A stretch of DNA of 64,000 bases from Desulfovibrio desulfuricans DSM 642. GTDB taxonomy: Bacteria > Desulfobacterota > Desulfovibrionia > Desulfovibrionales > Desulfovibrionaceae. The DNA lies in contig NZ_ATUZ01000011.1 in assembly GCF_000420465.1 (NCBI RefSeq), positions 248,001-312,000 on the forward strand, given 5' to 3'. The notes beneath the pieces are model-generated. The model did no database searches. It saw only the letters and a list, made by a program, of their open reading frames with translations, and was not told the DNA's origin. A program made the position numbers and the translations under genes. Shown one piece after another: positions 8,250-17,534 of this stretch. The number at the start of each line of letters is the position of its first letter. Position 1 is the first letter of the stretch.

Positions 8250-8631
8250 CGCCCTGAAATTTCAGGTATCCTGGCTCGCGATGACTGCGCGCGCCGCTTG
8301 CCGCGCGAGCCGCCCGCGCCGGTTTGAAGTATCCGCCTAAAAAAAGTGCGAACGCGCTGCGAGCAGATTTTTTTTGAGCGTGGTGCGTTTACTCTTGCGG
8401 CATGATTGCAACAAGGGCATTGTAGTCGCGCATCGTATGGGGAATCTGGCGCTTGACGGAGACCTTGCTGGCGTGTATGTAGCTTGTTCCATATATTTTA
8501 ACGCTAGGGCAATGCCGCCCTTCCGCGCTTAAAAGCCGGGGGGGTAGCCCCAAAACCGCTCAGGCCCGGCGTGCCGCATCGCTCCGGTGGTCGGCCCAAG
8601 GCCCTGCCGGAAATTTTTTAAGGAGTCTGCC
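8250..8631 (+). other. Intergenic region upstream of rpmH
   Basis: 382 bases. It holds the rpmH promoter candidate (listed separately) and a GC-rich segment at 8530-8600. I saw no DnaA boxes (TTATCCACA-like), so there is no support for an origin here. No coding signal is evident. Confidence 0.4.
8453..8481 (+). promoter_or_regulatory. Candidate sigma-70 promoter for rpmH operon
   Basis: TTGACG (8453-8458), a 17-base spacer and TATGTA (8476-8481), about 150 bases upstream of rpmH. Spacing and the -35 are near consensus. Confidence 0.6.
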
Positions 8632-8766
8632 ATGAAAAGAACATATCAGCCGAGCAAAATCAGAAGGGCCCGCACTCACGGGTTCCGTACCCGCATGGCC
8701 ACCCCCAGCGGGCGCGCCATCATCCGTCGTCGCCGCGCCAAGGGCCGTAAGGTTCTGAGCGCCTAG
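8632..8766 (+). CDS. rpmH: Large ribosomal subunit protein bL34
   Basis: 44 aa, highly basic: [19 protein letters not shown], then [25 protein letters not shown]. This is the full canonical bL34, a small 23S rRNA-binding protein of the 50S subunit. AAGGAG lies 8 bases before the ATG. It heads the conserved rpmH-rnpA-yidD-yidC-jag-mnmE order. Confidence 0.98.
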   Translation: MKRTYQPSKIRRARTHGFRTRMATPSGRAIIRRRRAKGRKVLSA

Positions 8767-8784
8767 CGGGGCGGGCTTGCCCCG
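8767..8784 (+). other. Hairpin between rpmH and rnpA
   Basis: CGGGGC / GCCCCG 6-bp stem with a GGGCTT loop directly after the rpmH stop, without a T run. Possibly an mRNA-processing or attenuation structure that lowers rnpA relative to rpmH expression. Confidence 0.4.
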
Positions 8785-8790
8785 TTCTAC

Positions 8791-9195
8791 ATGGGTATTC
8801 CCATGAATCAGAATGGTTTGCCGCAGCACCTGCGGATACGCCGAAGAGCGGAATTCGTAGCGTGCTATGAGCGGGGCAGGCGTCTGCATACCGAGCATTT
8901 CCTTGTTTTTGTGCTGTCGGGCAATAGTCCCGGTCTAGCTGCGCGCACTGGCATGGCTGTTTCCCGCAAGGTAGGCAATGCTGTTGTGCGCAATCGCGTC
9001 AAAAGGCTGCTGAGGGAATTTTATCGTCTGCACCGCAGCGATTTGCCCAAGGAAGCTGACATCGTTACCGTTGCTAAAAAGCATGCCGGAGAGGCTGCGC
9101 TGGATTTGGCCAGCGTAGCCGCCGAGCTTTTGCCGCTGATGCGGCGCGTGGTTCGGCGAGAGCCGGGCCGTCCGGCATTGGATGGGCTGCCATGA
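8791..9195 (+). CDS. rnpA: Ribonuclease P protein component
   Basis: 134 aa (or 130 from the second ATG at 8803). It contains the RnpA signature: [19 protein letters not shown] near the start and [28 protein letters not shown], where the RNR motif contacts the catalytic RNA. It helps RNase P RNA cleave tRNA 5' leaders. There is no clear ribosome site before either start, so the exact start is unsure. Its stop overlaps the yidD start (ATGA). Confidence 0.96.
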   Translation: MGIPMNQNGLPQHLRIRRRAEFVACYERGRRLHTEHFLVFVLSGNSPGLAARTGMAVSRKVGNAVVRNRVKRLLREFYRLHRSDLPKEADIVTVAKKHAGEAALDLASVAAELLPLMRRVVRREPGRPALDGLP

Positions 9196-9455
9196 GTCAT
9201 TTGCTGCGTAATCTGTGCATATTACCCATACGCGTTTACCAGCTTTGCATCTCGCCAGTGCTTCCCCCCGCCTGTCGGTTTTATCCCACCTGTTCCGCCT
9301 ATGCCGCAGAGGCCATCTTGACCCACGGCATATTCCGGGGCGGCTGGCTTGCGCTCAAGCGTCTTGCCCGCTGCCACCCCTGGGGCGGTTCAGGCTATGA
9401 TCCTGTTCCACCACCAAGACGTCCCCGTGACGTCCCGCCACTGTCCCAGGAGTGA
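9192..9455 (+). CDS. yidD: Membrane protein insertion efficiency factor YidD
   Basis: 87 aa with [19 protein letters not shown] and [12 protein letters not shown], the invariant YidD motifs (Cys-x-Phe-x-Pro-Ser/Thr-Cys-S-x-Y). A small membrane-associated protein thought to assist YidC-dependent insertion. The start overlaps rnpA by 4 bases, and the end abuts yidC, with the yidC ribosome site CAGGAG inside its last codons. Confidence 0.96.
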   Translation: MSHLLRNLCILPIRVYQLCISPVLPPACRFYPTCSAYAAEAILTHGIFRGGWLALKRLARCHPWGGSGYDPVPPPRRPRDVPPLSQE

Positions 9456-9463
9456 ACGCCCTC

Positions 9464-11113
9464 ATGCAAGACGGAAAAAATCTGATCATCGCCATACTTT
9501 TGTGCCTCGTCGTTATTGTGGGCTGGAGTTACGTGTCCGAGTACATGGGCTGGGTCCGCAAGCCTGATCCGGCCATTGTTGCCCAGCAACAGCAGGAGCA
9601 GCAGCAGGCTGCACAGCAGCAACAGGCCCAGCAGGTCGCCGCAACCGCGCAACAGGCCATGCCCGTATTCACGCCCGCCCCGGGCCGCGACCTCACGGTC
9701 AACTCCCCCCTTTATGAAGCCGTTTTCCACACTGGCGGCGGCGCGCTGCGTTCCTTCAAGCTCAAGCAGTATCAGACCGGTCTTGCGGTGGATTCCCCGC
9801 TGGTCAACCTTGTTGACCCCAAGACCGCCGCAGTTGCCCCGCTGGGCCTTGTGGTGAACAGCCAGCCCTCGTGGAGCACAGGCCAGTGGTCTGTGGAAGG
9901 CAATGAAAATGGCCTGAATATCGGTGCCGGTCAGCAGGGCGTGCTGCGCTTTGACGGCGAGGTGGACAGCCTGCGCGTTATCCGCGAAATGACCTTCAGC
10001 TCCGATACCTATCTTATCCGCGAAAAAATCCGTGTGGTGAACACCACGGATCAGGCCCGCAGCGTTCGAGTCAGCTACACTGTGGCCGCCGATGCCAGCA
10101 ATGCCGCAGGCGACCGTTATGATGCCATGCGCCTTGCCTGGGACAACGATGGAAGCCTTGGCGAAGAATCTTCGCCCAAAACGCTTGAAACTACAGGTGC
10201 GCAGGTTGCTGGCAAGATTTACTGGGCTGGCACCATGAGCACCTATTTTCTTGCTGCGGTGCTGCCCGGCGACACGAGCAACGTGACCGTCAAGGGCCGC
10301 ATGCAGCAGAACGTGTTCCGCGCTGCCGTTGAAGAACCTGAAGTGATGCTCGGCCCCGGCCAGGAGCGCGAACTTACGGTTTCTTACTGGGTTGGCCCCA
10401 AGGAACGCGCCAAGCTTGCCGCTGTTTCTGACCAGCTTGCCAAGAGTATTGACCTCGGCATGTTCCATGTGATCGCCAAGGGCTTGCTGTGGCTGCTTGA
10501 ATTTTTCCAGAAGTACGTGAACAACTGGGGCGTGGCCATCATTTTGCTGACGGTTCTTATCAAGGCCCTGTTCTGGCCCCTTACGGCCAAGAGCTACGCC
10601 TCCATGGAAAAGATGAAGAAGCTTCAGCCGCACATGGTGGCTATCCGCGAGAAGCACAAGGACAACAAGGAGCTCATGAACAAGGAAGTCATGGCGCTCT
10701 ATAAGACCTACGGGGTCAACCCGGCCAGCGGCTGTGTGCCCATTCTCATCCAGATGCCCGTGTTCTTTGGCCTGTATCAGGCTCTGCTCACGTCCATCGA
10801 GTTGCGTCACGCGCCTTTTATCTCCTATCTGCCCGGCACTGACATCATCTGGCTGGCTGACCTTTCGGCTAAAGACCCGTTCTACATCACGCCCATCGTC
10901 ATGGGCCTGACCATGTTCATCCAGCAGAAAATGAGCCCCCCGGCCACTGACCCCACCCAGCAGAAGATCATGATGTTCCTGCCGCTGATCTTCACCGCCA
11001 TGTTCCTGAGCTTCCCCTCGGGCCTCGTGGTGTACTGGCTGGTCAACAACATCCTGTCCATTGCGCAGCAGAGGATGATGGCGAAGAAGTTCTCTACATC
11101 CGCAGCGAAGTAG
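9464..11113 (+). CDS. yidC: Membrane protein insertase YidC
   Basis: 549 aa from the ATG at 9464; AGGAG at 9447-9451 fits this start, not the in-frame GTG at 9452. Order: N-terminal TM (LIIAILLCLVVIVGWSYV), a Gln-rich linker (AQQQQEQQQAAQQQQAQQ), a large periplasmic beta domain (about 60-330), then the conserved insertase core with five TM segments and the charged cytoplasmic hairpin SYASMEKMKKLQPHMVAIREKHKDN. Typical Gram-negative long-form YidC that inserts and folds inner-membrane proteins with or without Sec. Confidence 0.98.
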   Translation: MQDGKNLIIAILLCLVVIVGWSYVSEYMGWVRKPDPAIVAQQQQEQQQAAQQQQAQQVAATAQQAMPVFTPAPGRDLTVNSPLYEAVFHTGGGALRSFKLKQYQTGLAVDSPLVNLVDPKTAAVAPLGLVVNSQPSWSTGQWSVEGNENGLNIGAGQQGVLRFDGEVDSLRVIREMTFSSDTYLIREKIRVVNTTDQARSVRVSYTVAADASNAAGDRYDAMRLAWDNDGSLGEESSPKTLETTGAQVAGKIYWAGTMSTYFLAAVLPGDTSNVTVKGRMQQNVFRAAVEEPEVMLGPGQERELTVSYWVGPKERAKLAAVSDQLAKSIDLGMFHVIAKGLLWLLEFFQKYVNNWGVAIILLTVLIKALFWPLTAKSYASMEKMKKLQPHMVAIREKHKDNKELMNKEVMALYKTYGVNPASGCVPILIQMPVFFGLYQALLTSIELRHAPFISYLPGTDIIWLADLSAKDPFYITPIVMGLTMFIQQKMSPPATDPTQQKIMMFLPLIFTAMFLSFPSGLVVYWLVNNILSIAQQRMMAKKFSTSAAK

Positions 11114-11153
11114 GCCGCCCCGGCGGGTTCGCGTGACACAGCAAGGGGTTCGT

Positions 11154-12620
11154 ATGGAAGGGTTTAAAGAATTCCAGGGAAAGGATCTCGACAGCGCCAT
11201 AGAGGAAGCCTGCGGCTACTTCAACACAGCGCGTGAAAAGCTCGAGATTGAAATAGTGCAGGACGCCAAGTCCGGCATATTCGGCATCGTGGGGGCGCGC
11301 AAGGCCAAGGTTCGGGCCAGGCGCGTGCAGCTGCGCGAAACGATGGAAAGCATTCTGGGCAGAAAGAACGGCGAGGGGGCTTCGGCCCCTGCGCCGTCTG
11401 CCGGGCAGCCCGCATCAGCGAGTGAGAATTCCGGGTCTGCGGAGCAGCGCAAAAACGGCGGCAACCGGCAGGAGCAAGCGCCTACGCCTGCTCCTGAATC
11501 TTCTGCCCCGGCAGCCCCCAAGGCTCCCGCTGCTCCCAACGCTCCGGAGGTTCAGGCCGAAAAGGACCGGGCCGATGGGCGTGACCGCCAGCAGGAGGCC
11601 CGGCCTCAGCGCAATCAACAAGACGACAGACGTAACCAGCAGGATGACAGGCGCAACCGTGGCCGCAACCGCAAGCCGCAGTCTCTGGACGCCTTTGAGA
11701 GTGAAGAAGATCTGGACGCCGCCATTAATGGCAATGTGCTGGATAAACCCGCTGATCGGCCTTTTGACCGCCGGGGCGAGCGTAACGGCAAGCCTGACAG
11801 AAATGGCGCCAAGCCTTCCGGCAGAAATTCCAGAAACGACCGGGGCCGCGACCGCACAGGCAGAAATGCCGAAGGCGGCGAAGGCGCGGAGGCGGTCAAT
11901 CCCGCCGAGGCCCCTGCGCGTGAAGCCAGAGGGCGGCGCAATGATTCCCGGTCGGACAACCGGCCTGACAATCGTTCAGACAACCGCCCCGACAGCAGGG
12001 GCAACGGCAGGGCAGAGGCCCGTCCCGCCCAGCGCGAGAATCACCGCCCAGAGCGCGCACCGCGCCCTGACGCGCCGGTTGATGGACTGGAAGATGATTT
12101 TGAAGCCGCAGGCGAGGGTTTGCCGGTTACTCCTCTGGAGCAGCTTGACGCCGCAAAGCTTGAAGCCCTTGTGGATGAAACCGTGCGCAAGCTCATCCGG
12201 CCCATCACTGGGGACGGCGTGGGCATCACCGTCAAGATCGGCGGTGGCAGAGTTTATGTGGGCATTGATTGCGATGAAGACTCCGGTCTTCTGATAGGCC
12301 GCGAGGGGCAGACCCTTGCCGCCCTGCAATACATGATATCGCGCATTGTATCGCGCGGCATGAACGCAGCCGTGCGGGTGCAGCTTGACGCCGGAGAATA
12401 CCGCCGCCGTCAGGATGAAAAACTGCGCGAAATGGCGTTGGCTCTTGCAGACAAGGTGCGCCAGAGCGGGCGCTCCTACTCCACACGGCCGCTTTCTTCG
12501 TACCATCGGCGTATTGTGCACGTGTGCCTGCAAGAGGCCGTTGACGTGCAGACCCGCAGCACGGGCGATGGCCCCATGAAACGCGTGGTCATCATGCGCA
12601 GAAAGGGAGAACGCGCCTAG
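11154..12620 (+). CDS. jag: RNA-binding protein Jag/KhpB (Jag-N, KH, R3H) with long disordered linker
   Basis: 488 aa from the ATG at 11154 (AAGGGG upstream). Residues 1-55 are a Jag_N domain (FKEFQGKDLDSAIEEACGYF, SGIFGIVGARKAKVRARR). Residues about 70-310 are an extremely charged, low-complexity linker rich in Arg/Asn/Asp/Gln (DDRRNQQDDRRNRGRNRK, DNRPDNRSDNRPDSRGN), much longer than in Firmicute KhpB. The C-terminus carries the KH-II domain (VKIGGGRVYVGIDCDEDSGLLIGREGQTL) and R3H domain (STRPLSSYHRRIVH). KhpB binds single-stranded RNA and affects envelope and division genes. Here it lies between yidC and mnmE, its usual place. Confidence 0.93.
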   Translation: MEGFKEFQGKDLDSAIEEACGYFNTAREKLEIEIVQDAKSGIFGIVGARKAKVRARRVQLRETMESILGRKNGEGASAPAPSAGQPASASENSGSAEQRKNGGNRQEQAPTPAPESSAPAAPKAPAAPNAPEVQAEKDRADGRDRQQEARPQRNQQDDRRNQQDDRRNRGRNRKPQSLDAFESEEDLDAAINGNVLDKPADRPFDRRGERNGKPDRNGAKPSGRNSRNDRGRDRTGRNAEGGEGAEAVNPAEAPAREARGRRNDSRSDNRPDNRSDNRPDSRGNGRAEARPAQRENHRPERAPRPDAPVDGLEDDFEAAGEGLPVTPLEQLDAAKLEALVDETVRKLIRPITGDGVGITVKIGGGRVYVGIDCDEDSGLLIGREGQTLAALQYMISRIVSRGMNAAVRVQLDAGEYRRRQDEKLREMALALADKVRQSGRSYSTRPLSSYHRRIVHVCLQEAVDVQTRSTGDGPMKRVVIMRRKGERA

Positions 12621-12770
12621 CTTCAGCCTCACTGGCAGATGCGCGCTCATACCGCAAGCGGGGCCAGCAGGGTCTTGAAGGTGCTTGTTACGTTGCCGGA
12701 GAAACAGCCCGACTGGGCGCAGATCTCCGGCAACACGCGTTGGCGAAGCCGCGCAAACACAGGGCAGGAT

Positions 12771-14195
12771 ATGGATACAGCAGTGCAGACAGAACGTGGC
12801 GACACCATCGCCGCCATTGCAACCCCTCCCGGTGCCGGGGGGATTGGCATCGTGCGCCTTTCTGGCCCTCGGGCCAAGGAAGTTCTTGCCCGCATGTTTC
12901 TGCCCCTTTCAGCGCAGGTGGAAAATTTCCATCCCTGGCTTTTACACCGGGGCCGCGTGCTGGACTGGAACGGCGAGGCGCTCGATGATGCCCTGGCTGT
13001 TTTTATGCCTGGGCCGCGTACCTTTACTGGCGAAGATGTAGCCGAGATTCACAGTCATGGCGGCCCTTTTCTGGTGCAGGCCGTGCTTGAAAGCGCGCTG
13101 CGCCACGGGGCGCGGCAGGCTGAGCGCGGCGAATTTTCGCGCCGCGCCTTTGTCAACGGGCGTATGGATCTGAGCCAGGCCGAAGCCGTGGCCGAGCTTA
13201 TAGCCGCCCCCTCGCGCGAGGCCCTGCGCTACGGACTCAACCGTCTTGAAGGCGTTCTTGGTCGGCGCACTGCCGAGCTGCGCGAAGAACTGGAAATGCT
13301 GCGTGCCCAGATGTGCCTTGCCGTGGATTTTCCTGACGAAGAAGTTGAAGGCATGGAGCCAGCCGCGCTCTGTGAAGTTCTCGACAGGGTCATGCTGGCT
13401 GTGCGGCGGCTGCTGGCCGGGAGCAGACGGGCCCAGATCGTGCAACAGGGCGCTGTCGTGGTGCTGGCTGGCGCGGTGAATGCTGGCAAGTCCAGCCTTC
13501 TCAATGCGCTGCTAGGGCGCGAGCGCGCACTTGTGACCGATATCCCCGGCACAACGCGTGATTTTCTGGAAGAAACATGCAATCTTGACGGTCTGCCCGT
13601 ACGCCTGACAGACACAGCAGGCCTGCGGCAGGCTGAAGAAACCGTTGAGCAGCTTGGCGTAACGCGCAGCCGCGAAAAAGTTTCGCAGGCTGACCTTGTT
13701 GTTCTTGTGCTTGATGGCGGCCTGCTGGGCGAGGAAGGTGCAGCGGCAGAGGTCTGCCCGGACCCTGCGGCCCGCGAGGTTCTTGACTCTGTGGGTGATA
13801 CGCCCCTGCTCGTGGTGTGGAACAAATGTGACATTTGCATGCCAAAAGTGTTCCCCCCCCGCTGGATTGGTGCGCGAACCTGTTGCGCAGTGAGCGCACT
13901 TTCCGATACATATGTCGAAGAGCTTGCAACCATGTTGCGATCTGTGCTGCTTGGGGGCGGTTCGGATACCGCGCCGGAAGACGGCCTTGCGCCCAACGCA
14001 AGGCAATCCATGGCGCTGGAAAAGGCTTTGAAAGAACTTGAAGGGCTGCGTGCTGATGTTGTTGCAGGGCAGCCTTACGATTGTTGCGCGGTCAGACTCG
14101 ATATGGCCGCCGCTCATCTGGGGGAAGTGACCGGGCTTTCCAGCCCGGCTGAAGTGCTTAACAGCATATTTGCCCAATTCTGCATTGGTAAGTAA
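12771..14195 (+). CDS. mnmE: tRNA uridine-5-carboxymethylaminomethyl synthesis GTPase MnmE
   Basis: 474 aa from the ATG at 12771, the start that places DTIAAIATPPGAGGIGIVRLSG at the conserved N-terminus. Domains: folate-binding TrmE_N, helical domain, and inserted G domain with AGAVNAGKSSLL (about 233), DIPGTTRD, DTAGLR and NKCD. The C-terminal FCIGK is intact, with its conserved cysteine. With MnmG it modifies U34 of tRNAs. The open frame extends upstream to 12639 but that part is not conserved-looking. Confidence 0.97.
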   Translation: MDTAVQTERGDTIAAIATPPGAGGIGIVRLSGPRAKEVLARMFLPLSAQVENFHPWLLHRGRVLDWNGEALDDALAVFMPGPRTFTGEDVAEIHSHGGPFLVQAVLESALRHGARQAERGEFSRRAFVNGRMDLSQAEAVAELIAAPSREALRYGLNRLEGVLGRRTAELREELEMLRAQMCLAVDFPDEEVEGMEPAALCEVLDRVMLAVRRLLAGSRRAQIVQQGAVVVLAGAVNAGKSSLLNALLGRERALVTDIPGTTRDFLEETCNLDGLPVRLTDTAGLRQAEETVEQLGVTRSREKVSQADLVVLVLDGGLLGEEGAAAEVCPDPAAREVLDSVGDTPLLVVWNKCDICMPKVFPPRWIGARTCCAVSALSDTYVEELATMLRSVLLGGGSDTAPEDGLAPNARQSMALEKALKELEGLRADVVAGQPYDCCAVRLDMAAAHLGEVTGLSSPAEVLNSIFAQFCIGK

Positions 14196-14198
14196 CCT

Positions 14199-14858
14199 AT
14201 GGATATGGACGTTTTGCGCCGCAGGTTGAGTTGCGAGGAAATCAACGCCATGCCCCTTTTTCATTACGAGGGGCCTGTGCAGGTTATTCGCACACTGGAG
14301 GACTGGAAAAACGCGCTGCCGGATCTGCGATCTGAAGACCTGCTAGGGTTTGATACGGAAACACGGCCTTCCTTTCGCAAGGGACGCCGCAATTTTCCGG
14401 CTTTGATCCAGCTTGCCACGGCCAATGCCGTGTATCTGGTGCAGTTGGCCTTTTTGCCGTTCGGGCCCCATGTGGTCGAAATTCTGGCAAACCCCGATCA
14501 GGTCAAGGCTGGTGTGGGCATCCGCGATGATATGCGTGACCTTGGCCGCCTGCACGACTTTGAGCCAGCGGGGCTGGTGGATCTTGGCGGTGTGGCACGC
14601 GCGCACAAACTGCCCAGTCAGGGTTTGCGCACCCTTGCGGCCAATTTTTTTGGCTGGCGTATTTCCAAGGGCTCGCAGTGTTCAAACTGGAGCCTCATGG
14701 AACTGACCCCGCGTCAGATTGCCTACGCCGCCACCGATGCCTGGATCGGGCGGCTGATTTTTTTGCGCATGTGCGAAATGGGGCTCATTCCCTCCTGTCG
14801 CAGCGCCTGTGAGGTTGCGCCGGACGGCGATGCCCTGGCAGCGGGGAGCGCCGTGTGA
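14199..14858 (+). CDS. DEDDy 3'-5' exonuclease (WRN/RNase D-like)
   Basis: 219 aa. Motif I is LGFDTETRPSF, motif II lies around AGVGIRDDMRDLGRL, and motif III is QIAYAATDAWIGRLIF with the YxxxD spacing of the DEDDy class. No HRDC domain is present, so it resembles stand-alone bacterial WRN-type exonucleases rather than full RNase D. It would degrade DNA or RNA 3' ends with two metal ions. It lies 3 bases after mnmE and its stop overlaps the next gene (GTGA), so it is translationally linked to the CofD-like gene. Confidence 0.88.
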   Translation: MDMDVLRRRLSCEEINAMPLFHYEGPVQVIRTLEDWKNALPDLRSEDLLGFDTETRPSFRKGRRNFPALIQLATANAVYLVQLAFLPFGPHVVEILANPDQVKAGVGIRDDMRDLGRLHDFEPAGLVDLGGVARAHKLPSQGLRTLAANFFGWRISKGSQCSNWSLMELTPRQIAYAATDAWIGRLIFLRMCEMGLIPSCRSACEVAPDGDALAAGSAV

Positions 14859-16054
14859 GCGAAAGTGCTTCGCTGTTCTGCTTTCCTCCGCTTGGCCCCA
14901 GACTGGTTTTTTTTACGGGCGGCACGGCTCTGCGCGATCTGAGCCGTGAACTGATCCAGTACACCCACAACTCCGTTCATCTCGTCACGCCCTTTGATTC
15001 CGGCGGTAGTTCTGCGGCCCTGCGCCGCAGCTTTGCCATGCCTGCCGTGGGCGACATCCGTAATCGTCTGCTGGCTCTGGCCGACAGCGCGGTTGTGCCC
15101 GCCCCGGTGATGGAATTTTGCGCCAGCAGGCTCCCGGAACAGTCGGCGGAATGCAACGATCCGCACGAACTGCGCCAACAGTTGCGCACCATGGGCAGCG
15201 AGGCGCATCCCGCATGGGCCGCTATGCCGCCGCTGTTTGCAGATGCCTTGCGCCTGCATCTCAATTTTTTTCTGCAACGCATGCCCGAAGATTTCGACCC
15301 CTTCCGCGCCTGCCTGGGCAATCTGATTCTGGCAGGGGGCTACCTGCACCACAAACGGGTGTTTGGCCCGGTCATGGCCTTTCTCAGCCGCTTGCTGCAA
15401 ACGCGTGGCGTGGTACTGCCCATTGTGAGCGAAAGCCTGCATCTGGCGGCGGAGCTGGAAGACGGCTCCCTTGTAGTGGGGCAGCATCGCTTTAAAAATC
15501 TTAGCGGTGCAGTGCGGCGGTTGTTCCTCACCGTGCACGAGCCTGACCGGGGAGCCGAGCAGGTAGAAAAGTTGCAAACCCCTTGCCGTCCGCCACTTGC
15601 ACCAGCCTCGGTGGCCTATCTGCGCTCGGCGGCGGCCATTTGCTACCCCATGGGCAGTTTTTACACCAGCGTGCTTGCCAACTTGTTGCCGCAGAATGTG
15701 GGCCGTGCAGTGGCTGCCGTAGAGTGTCCGAAAATTTTTATTCCCAATACCGGAACAGACGCAGAACTGCACGGCCTGACCGTGGCCGGGCAGACAGCCA
15801 TGATCTTGCGCCATCTGCGTGAAGACGCCCCCGACGCCCCCGCCGAGGCCCTGTTGCAGACCGTGCTGGTTGATGCCCGTAATGGCCGCTACGAGGGCGG
15901 GCTTGATGCTGGTGAACGTGACGCCCTCGCCCAACTGGGTGTGCGGCTGGTAGAAAAACACATGGTCTACGAAAATGATCCGCAGCGCCATGTGCCGGAA
16001 TTAACCGCCAAAGCCCTGCTGGAGCTTGTTCCCGGCAGTTCGGTGACCCTGTGA
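14855..16054 (+). CDS. CofD/YvcK-like protein (2-phospho-L-lactate transferase family fold)
   Basis: 399 aa, GTG start at 14855 overlapping the exonuclease stop. The N-terminus RLVFFTGGTALRDLSRELIQYTHNSVHLVTPFDSGGSSAALRRSF and VGDIRNRLLALAD matches the nucleotide-binding loop, DDGGSSG-type and GDIRN motifs of CofD/YvcK. A later GSFYTSVLANLLPQNVGRAV is also typical. True CofD makes coenzyme F420; YvcK-type proteins affect cell shape and carbon use. TIGRFAM describes a CofD-related family in a so-called GAK system, and this divergent member (DSGGSS instead of DDGGSS) may belong there, but I see no ATP-grasp partner beside it. Function open. Confidence 0.75.
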   Translation: MSESASLFCFPPLGPRLVFFTGGTALRDLSRELIQYTHNSVHLVTPFDSGGSSAALRRSFAMPAVGDIRNRLLALADSAVVPAPVMEFCASRLPEQSAECNDPHELRQQLRTMGSEAHPAWAAMPPLFADALRLHLNFFLQRMPEDFDPFRACLGNLILAGGYLHHKRVFGPVMAFLSRLLQTRGVVLPIVSESLHLAAELEDGSLVVGQHRFKNLSGAVRRLFLTVHEPDRGAEQVEKLQTPCRPPLAPASVAYLRSAAAICYPMGSFYTSVLANLLPQNVGRAVAAVECPKIFIPNTGTDAELHGLTVAGQTAMILRHLREDAPDAPAEALLQTVLVDARNGRYEGGLDAGERDALAQLGVRLVEKHMVYENDPQRHVPELTAKALLELVPGSSVTL

Positions 16055-17157
16055 GCAATGAAACTCCCCCCGTATCTTGCATCGAGGCGCAGCAAGCGAC
16101 TGCAAAACAGTTTGAAGCCTCCGGTGCCGACATGATCGGCCAGAGGCTGGACTATGCCCTGACCTTGCTGCTGCCGCAGATGGGCCTGCGGGGGCGCAAG
16201 CGCAGCATTGAAAGTGGGCAGGTGCTCGTCAATGGGCGCTCCTGCAAGGCAGCGCAACGTTTGCGTAAAGGCGATGTAGTTTCGCTGGCGGATGCGCCGA
16301 CCGATGACCAGCAGACCCAGAACGCCGTTGTTGACGCGGCCGATACTGACGCATGCCCCGCAGATGCGAATTTTGAAGCTTTGCCCAGGCTTTTGGAGCG
16401 GCAGGGCGAGTTCTGCTTTTTTTACAAGCCCGTGGGTTTGCACACTGCCGCATTAACAGGCGGCAACATGCCTAGCCTGGAGAGCATGCTGCCGCAGTTG
16501 CTGGCAGGGCAGGGCTGCACTGAGGCTGGCCCTCAAGATGGTGCGGATATGAGTGCGGAGGCTGTGCCCCCTCAGTTGATGCAGCGCCTTGATCACGGCA
16601 CTTCTGGCATTGTGTGCGCGGCGCTTTCCCCGCAGGCGGCCAAGACTTTCCGATTGGCCGAGGCGGCTGGACGCTGTGAAAAGCGTTATGTTGCGCTTTT
16701 GGCCGGGCGGCTGGAAGAAGATTTTACCGTGACTTTTGCCCTGCGCACGGACAAGCGCAGCAAAAGCCGTGTGCTTGATCGCGATGCCGGCTGCACACGC
16801 TGGACGAATTTTACGCCCCTGCATTATTTTGAAGGGGACGACCTGCCGCAACTCGCCCTCACAATGGATCCACAGTTCCACCGTGCCGGGCTGACCCTGG
16901 CCGGGTGCCGCATCCGGCGTGGCGCGCGCCACCAAATCCGTGCGCATGCCGCCGCTGTGGGGCACCCCCTGTGGAACGACCCCCTCTACGCAGACAAAGA
17001 TCCCAAAGCTGAAGCTCAAGCATCCCACGGCACGTTCTATCTGCACCACGGCTGCCTGCTGCTGCCGGGGACAAACTGCGTCATGCCGCCCCCCTGGTCT
17101 TTTTTGCCGGAAGCTGTTGCCCGGCAAGTTTTGGAATGGCTGACATCTGTCGACTGA
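16051..17157 (+). CDS. RluA-family pseudouridine synthase
   Basis: 368 aa with GTG start at 16051, overlapping the previous stop by 4 bases. An N-terminal S4-like RNA-binding segment (RLDYALTLLLPQMGLRGRKRSIESGQVLVNGR, with KGDVVSL) precedes the catalytic domain. That domain has FFYKPVGLHT and the motif QRLDHGTSGIVCAALS carrying the catalytic Asp, then RRGARHQIRAHAAAVGHPLWNDPLYA. It isomerises uridine in rRNA or tRNA; the target is not predictable. Last gene of the mnmE run. Confidence 0.92.
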   Translation: MSNETPPVSCIEAQQATAKQFEASGADMIGQRLDYALTLLLPQMGLRGRKRSIESGQVLVNGRSCKAAQRLRKGDVVSLADAPTDDQQTQNAVVDAADTDACPADANFEALPRLLERQGEFCFFYKPVGLHTAALTGGNMPSLESMLPQLLAGQGCTEAGPQDGADMSAEAVPPQLMQRLDHGTSGIVCAALSPQAAKTFRLAEAAGRCEKRYVALLAGRLEEDFTVTFALRTDKRSKSRVLDRDAGCTRWTNFTPLHYFEGDDLPQLALTMDPQFHRAGLTLAGCRIRRGARHQIRAHAAAVGHPLWNDPLYADKDPKAEAQASHGTFYLHHGCLLLPGTNCVMPPPWSFLPEAVARQVLEWLTSVD

Positions 17158-17534
17158 GCTTTTCTCGGGCTGGTTGTTTTTCCTCAAGTTCACGTAGCAA
17201 AGTATTGCGCGCCAAACAGCGCCGTATTATAGATTGTGCGCTCAATCTAGAGCGGAATTTTCCCGCGAAAAGTCGCGTCAGCCGCGGAAATGCGCAAAAG
17301 AATGACCTCATAACATACCGCTATGATTTGAGTTCTTTTTTGCTCATTGAAAAGTTTAATTTGACGCCCTGTTTTCTCTTGGCACAAAGTTCTGCCCGGT
17401 ATAAACGGAAGAGGTCAAACGGGTTGGCGAAGTGATGCACTGCTCGCCCCCGGAAGCTGCATGCCCCGGCAAAACCTGCGCAAACAGCTACCATTCGTGG
17501 CGCTCAGCGCTTGCAACCAGTTCAAGGAGAAAGG
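17158..17534 (+). other. Intergenic region before phosphate transport pair
   Basis: 377 bases of lower GC content than the neighbours, without convincing coding. TTGGCA (17379-17384) and TATAAA (17400-17405) with a short 15-base spacer form a possible promoter for the DUF47-pit pair. A TGGCAC...GC sequence overlaps it but is one base too wide for a sigma-54 site. AAGGAG at 17524-17529 is the ribosome site of the next gene. Confidence 0.35.

Noticed and set aside
8250-8631. Replication origin next to rpmH
   Set aside because: rpmH is often near oriC, but there are no DnaA boxes, no dnaA or dnaN gene, and no AT-rich unwinding element in view.
9395-11200. A 601-codon frame antisense to yidC
   Set aside because: Shadow frame; the YidC reading is complete and conserved.
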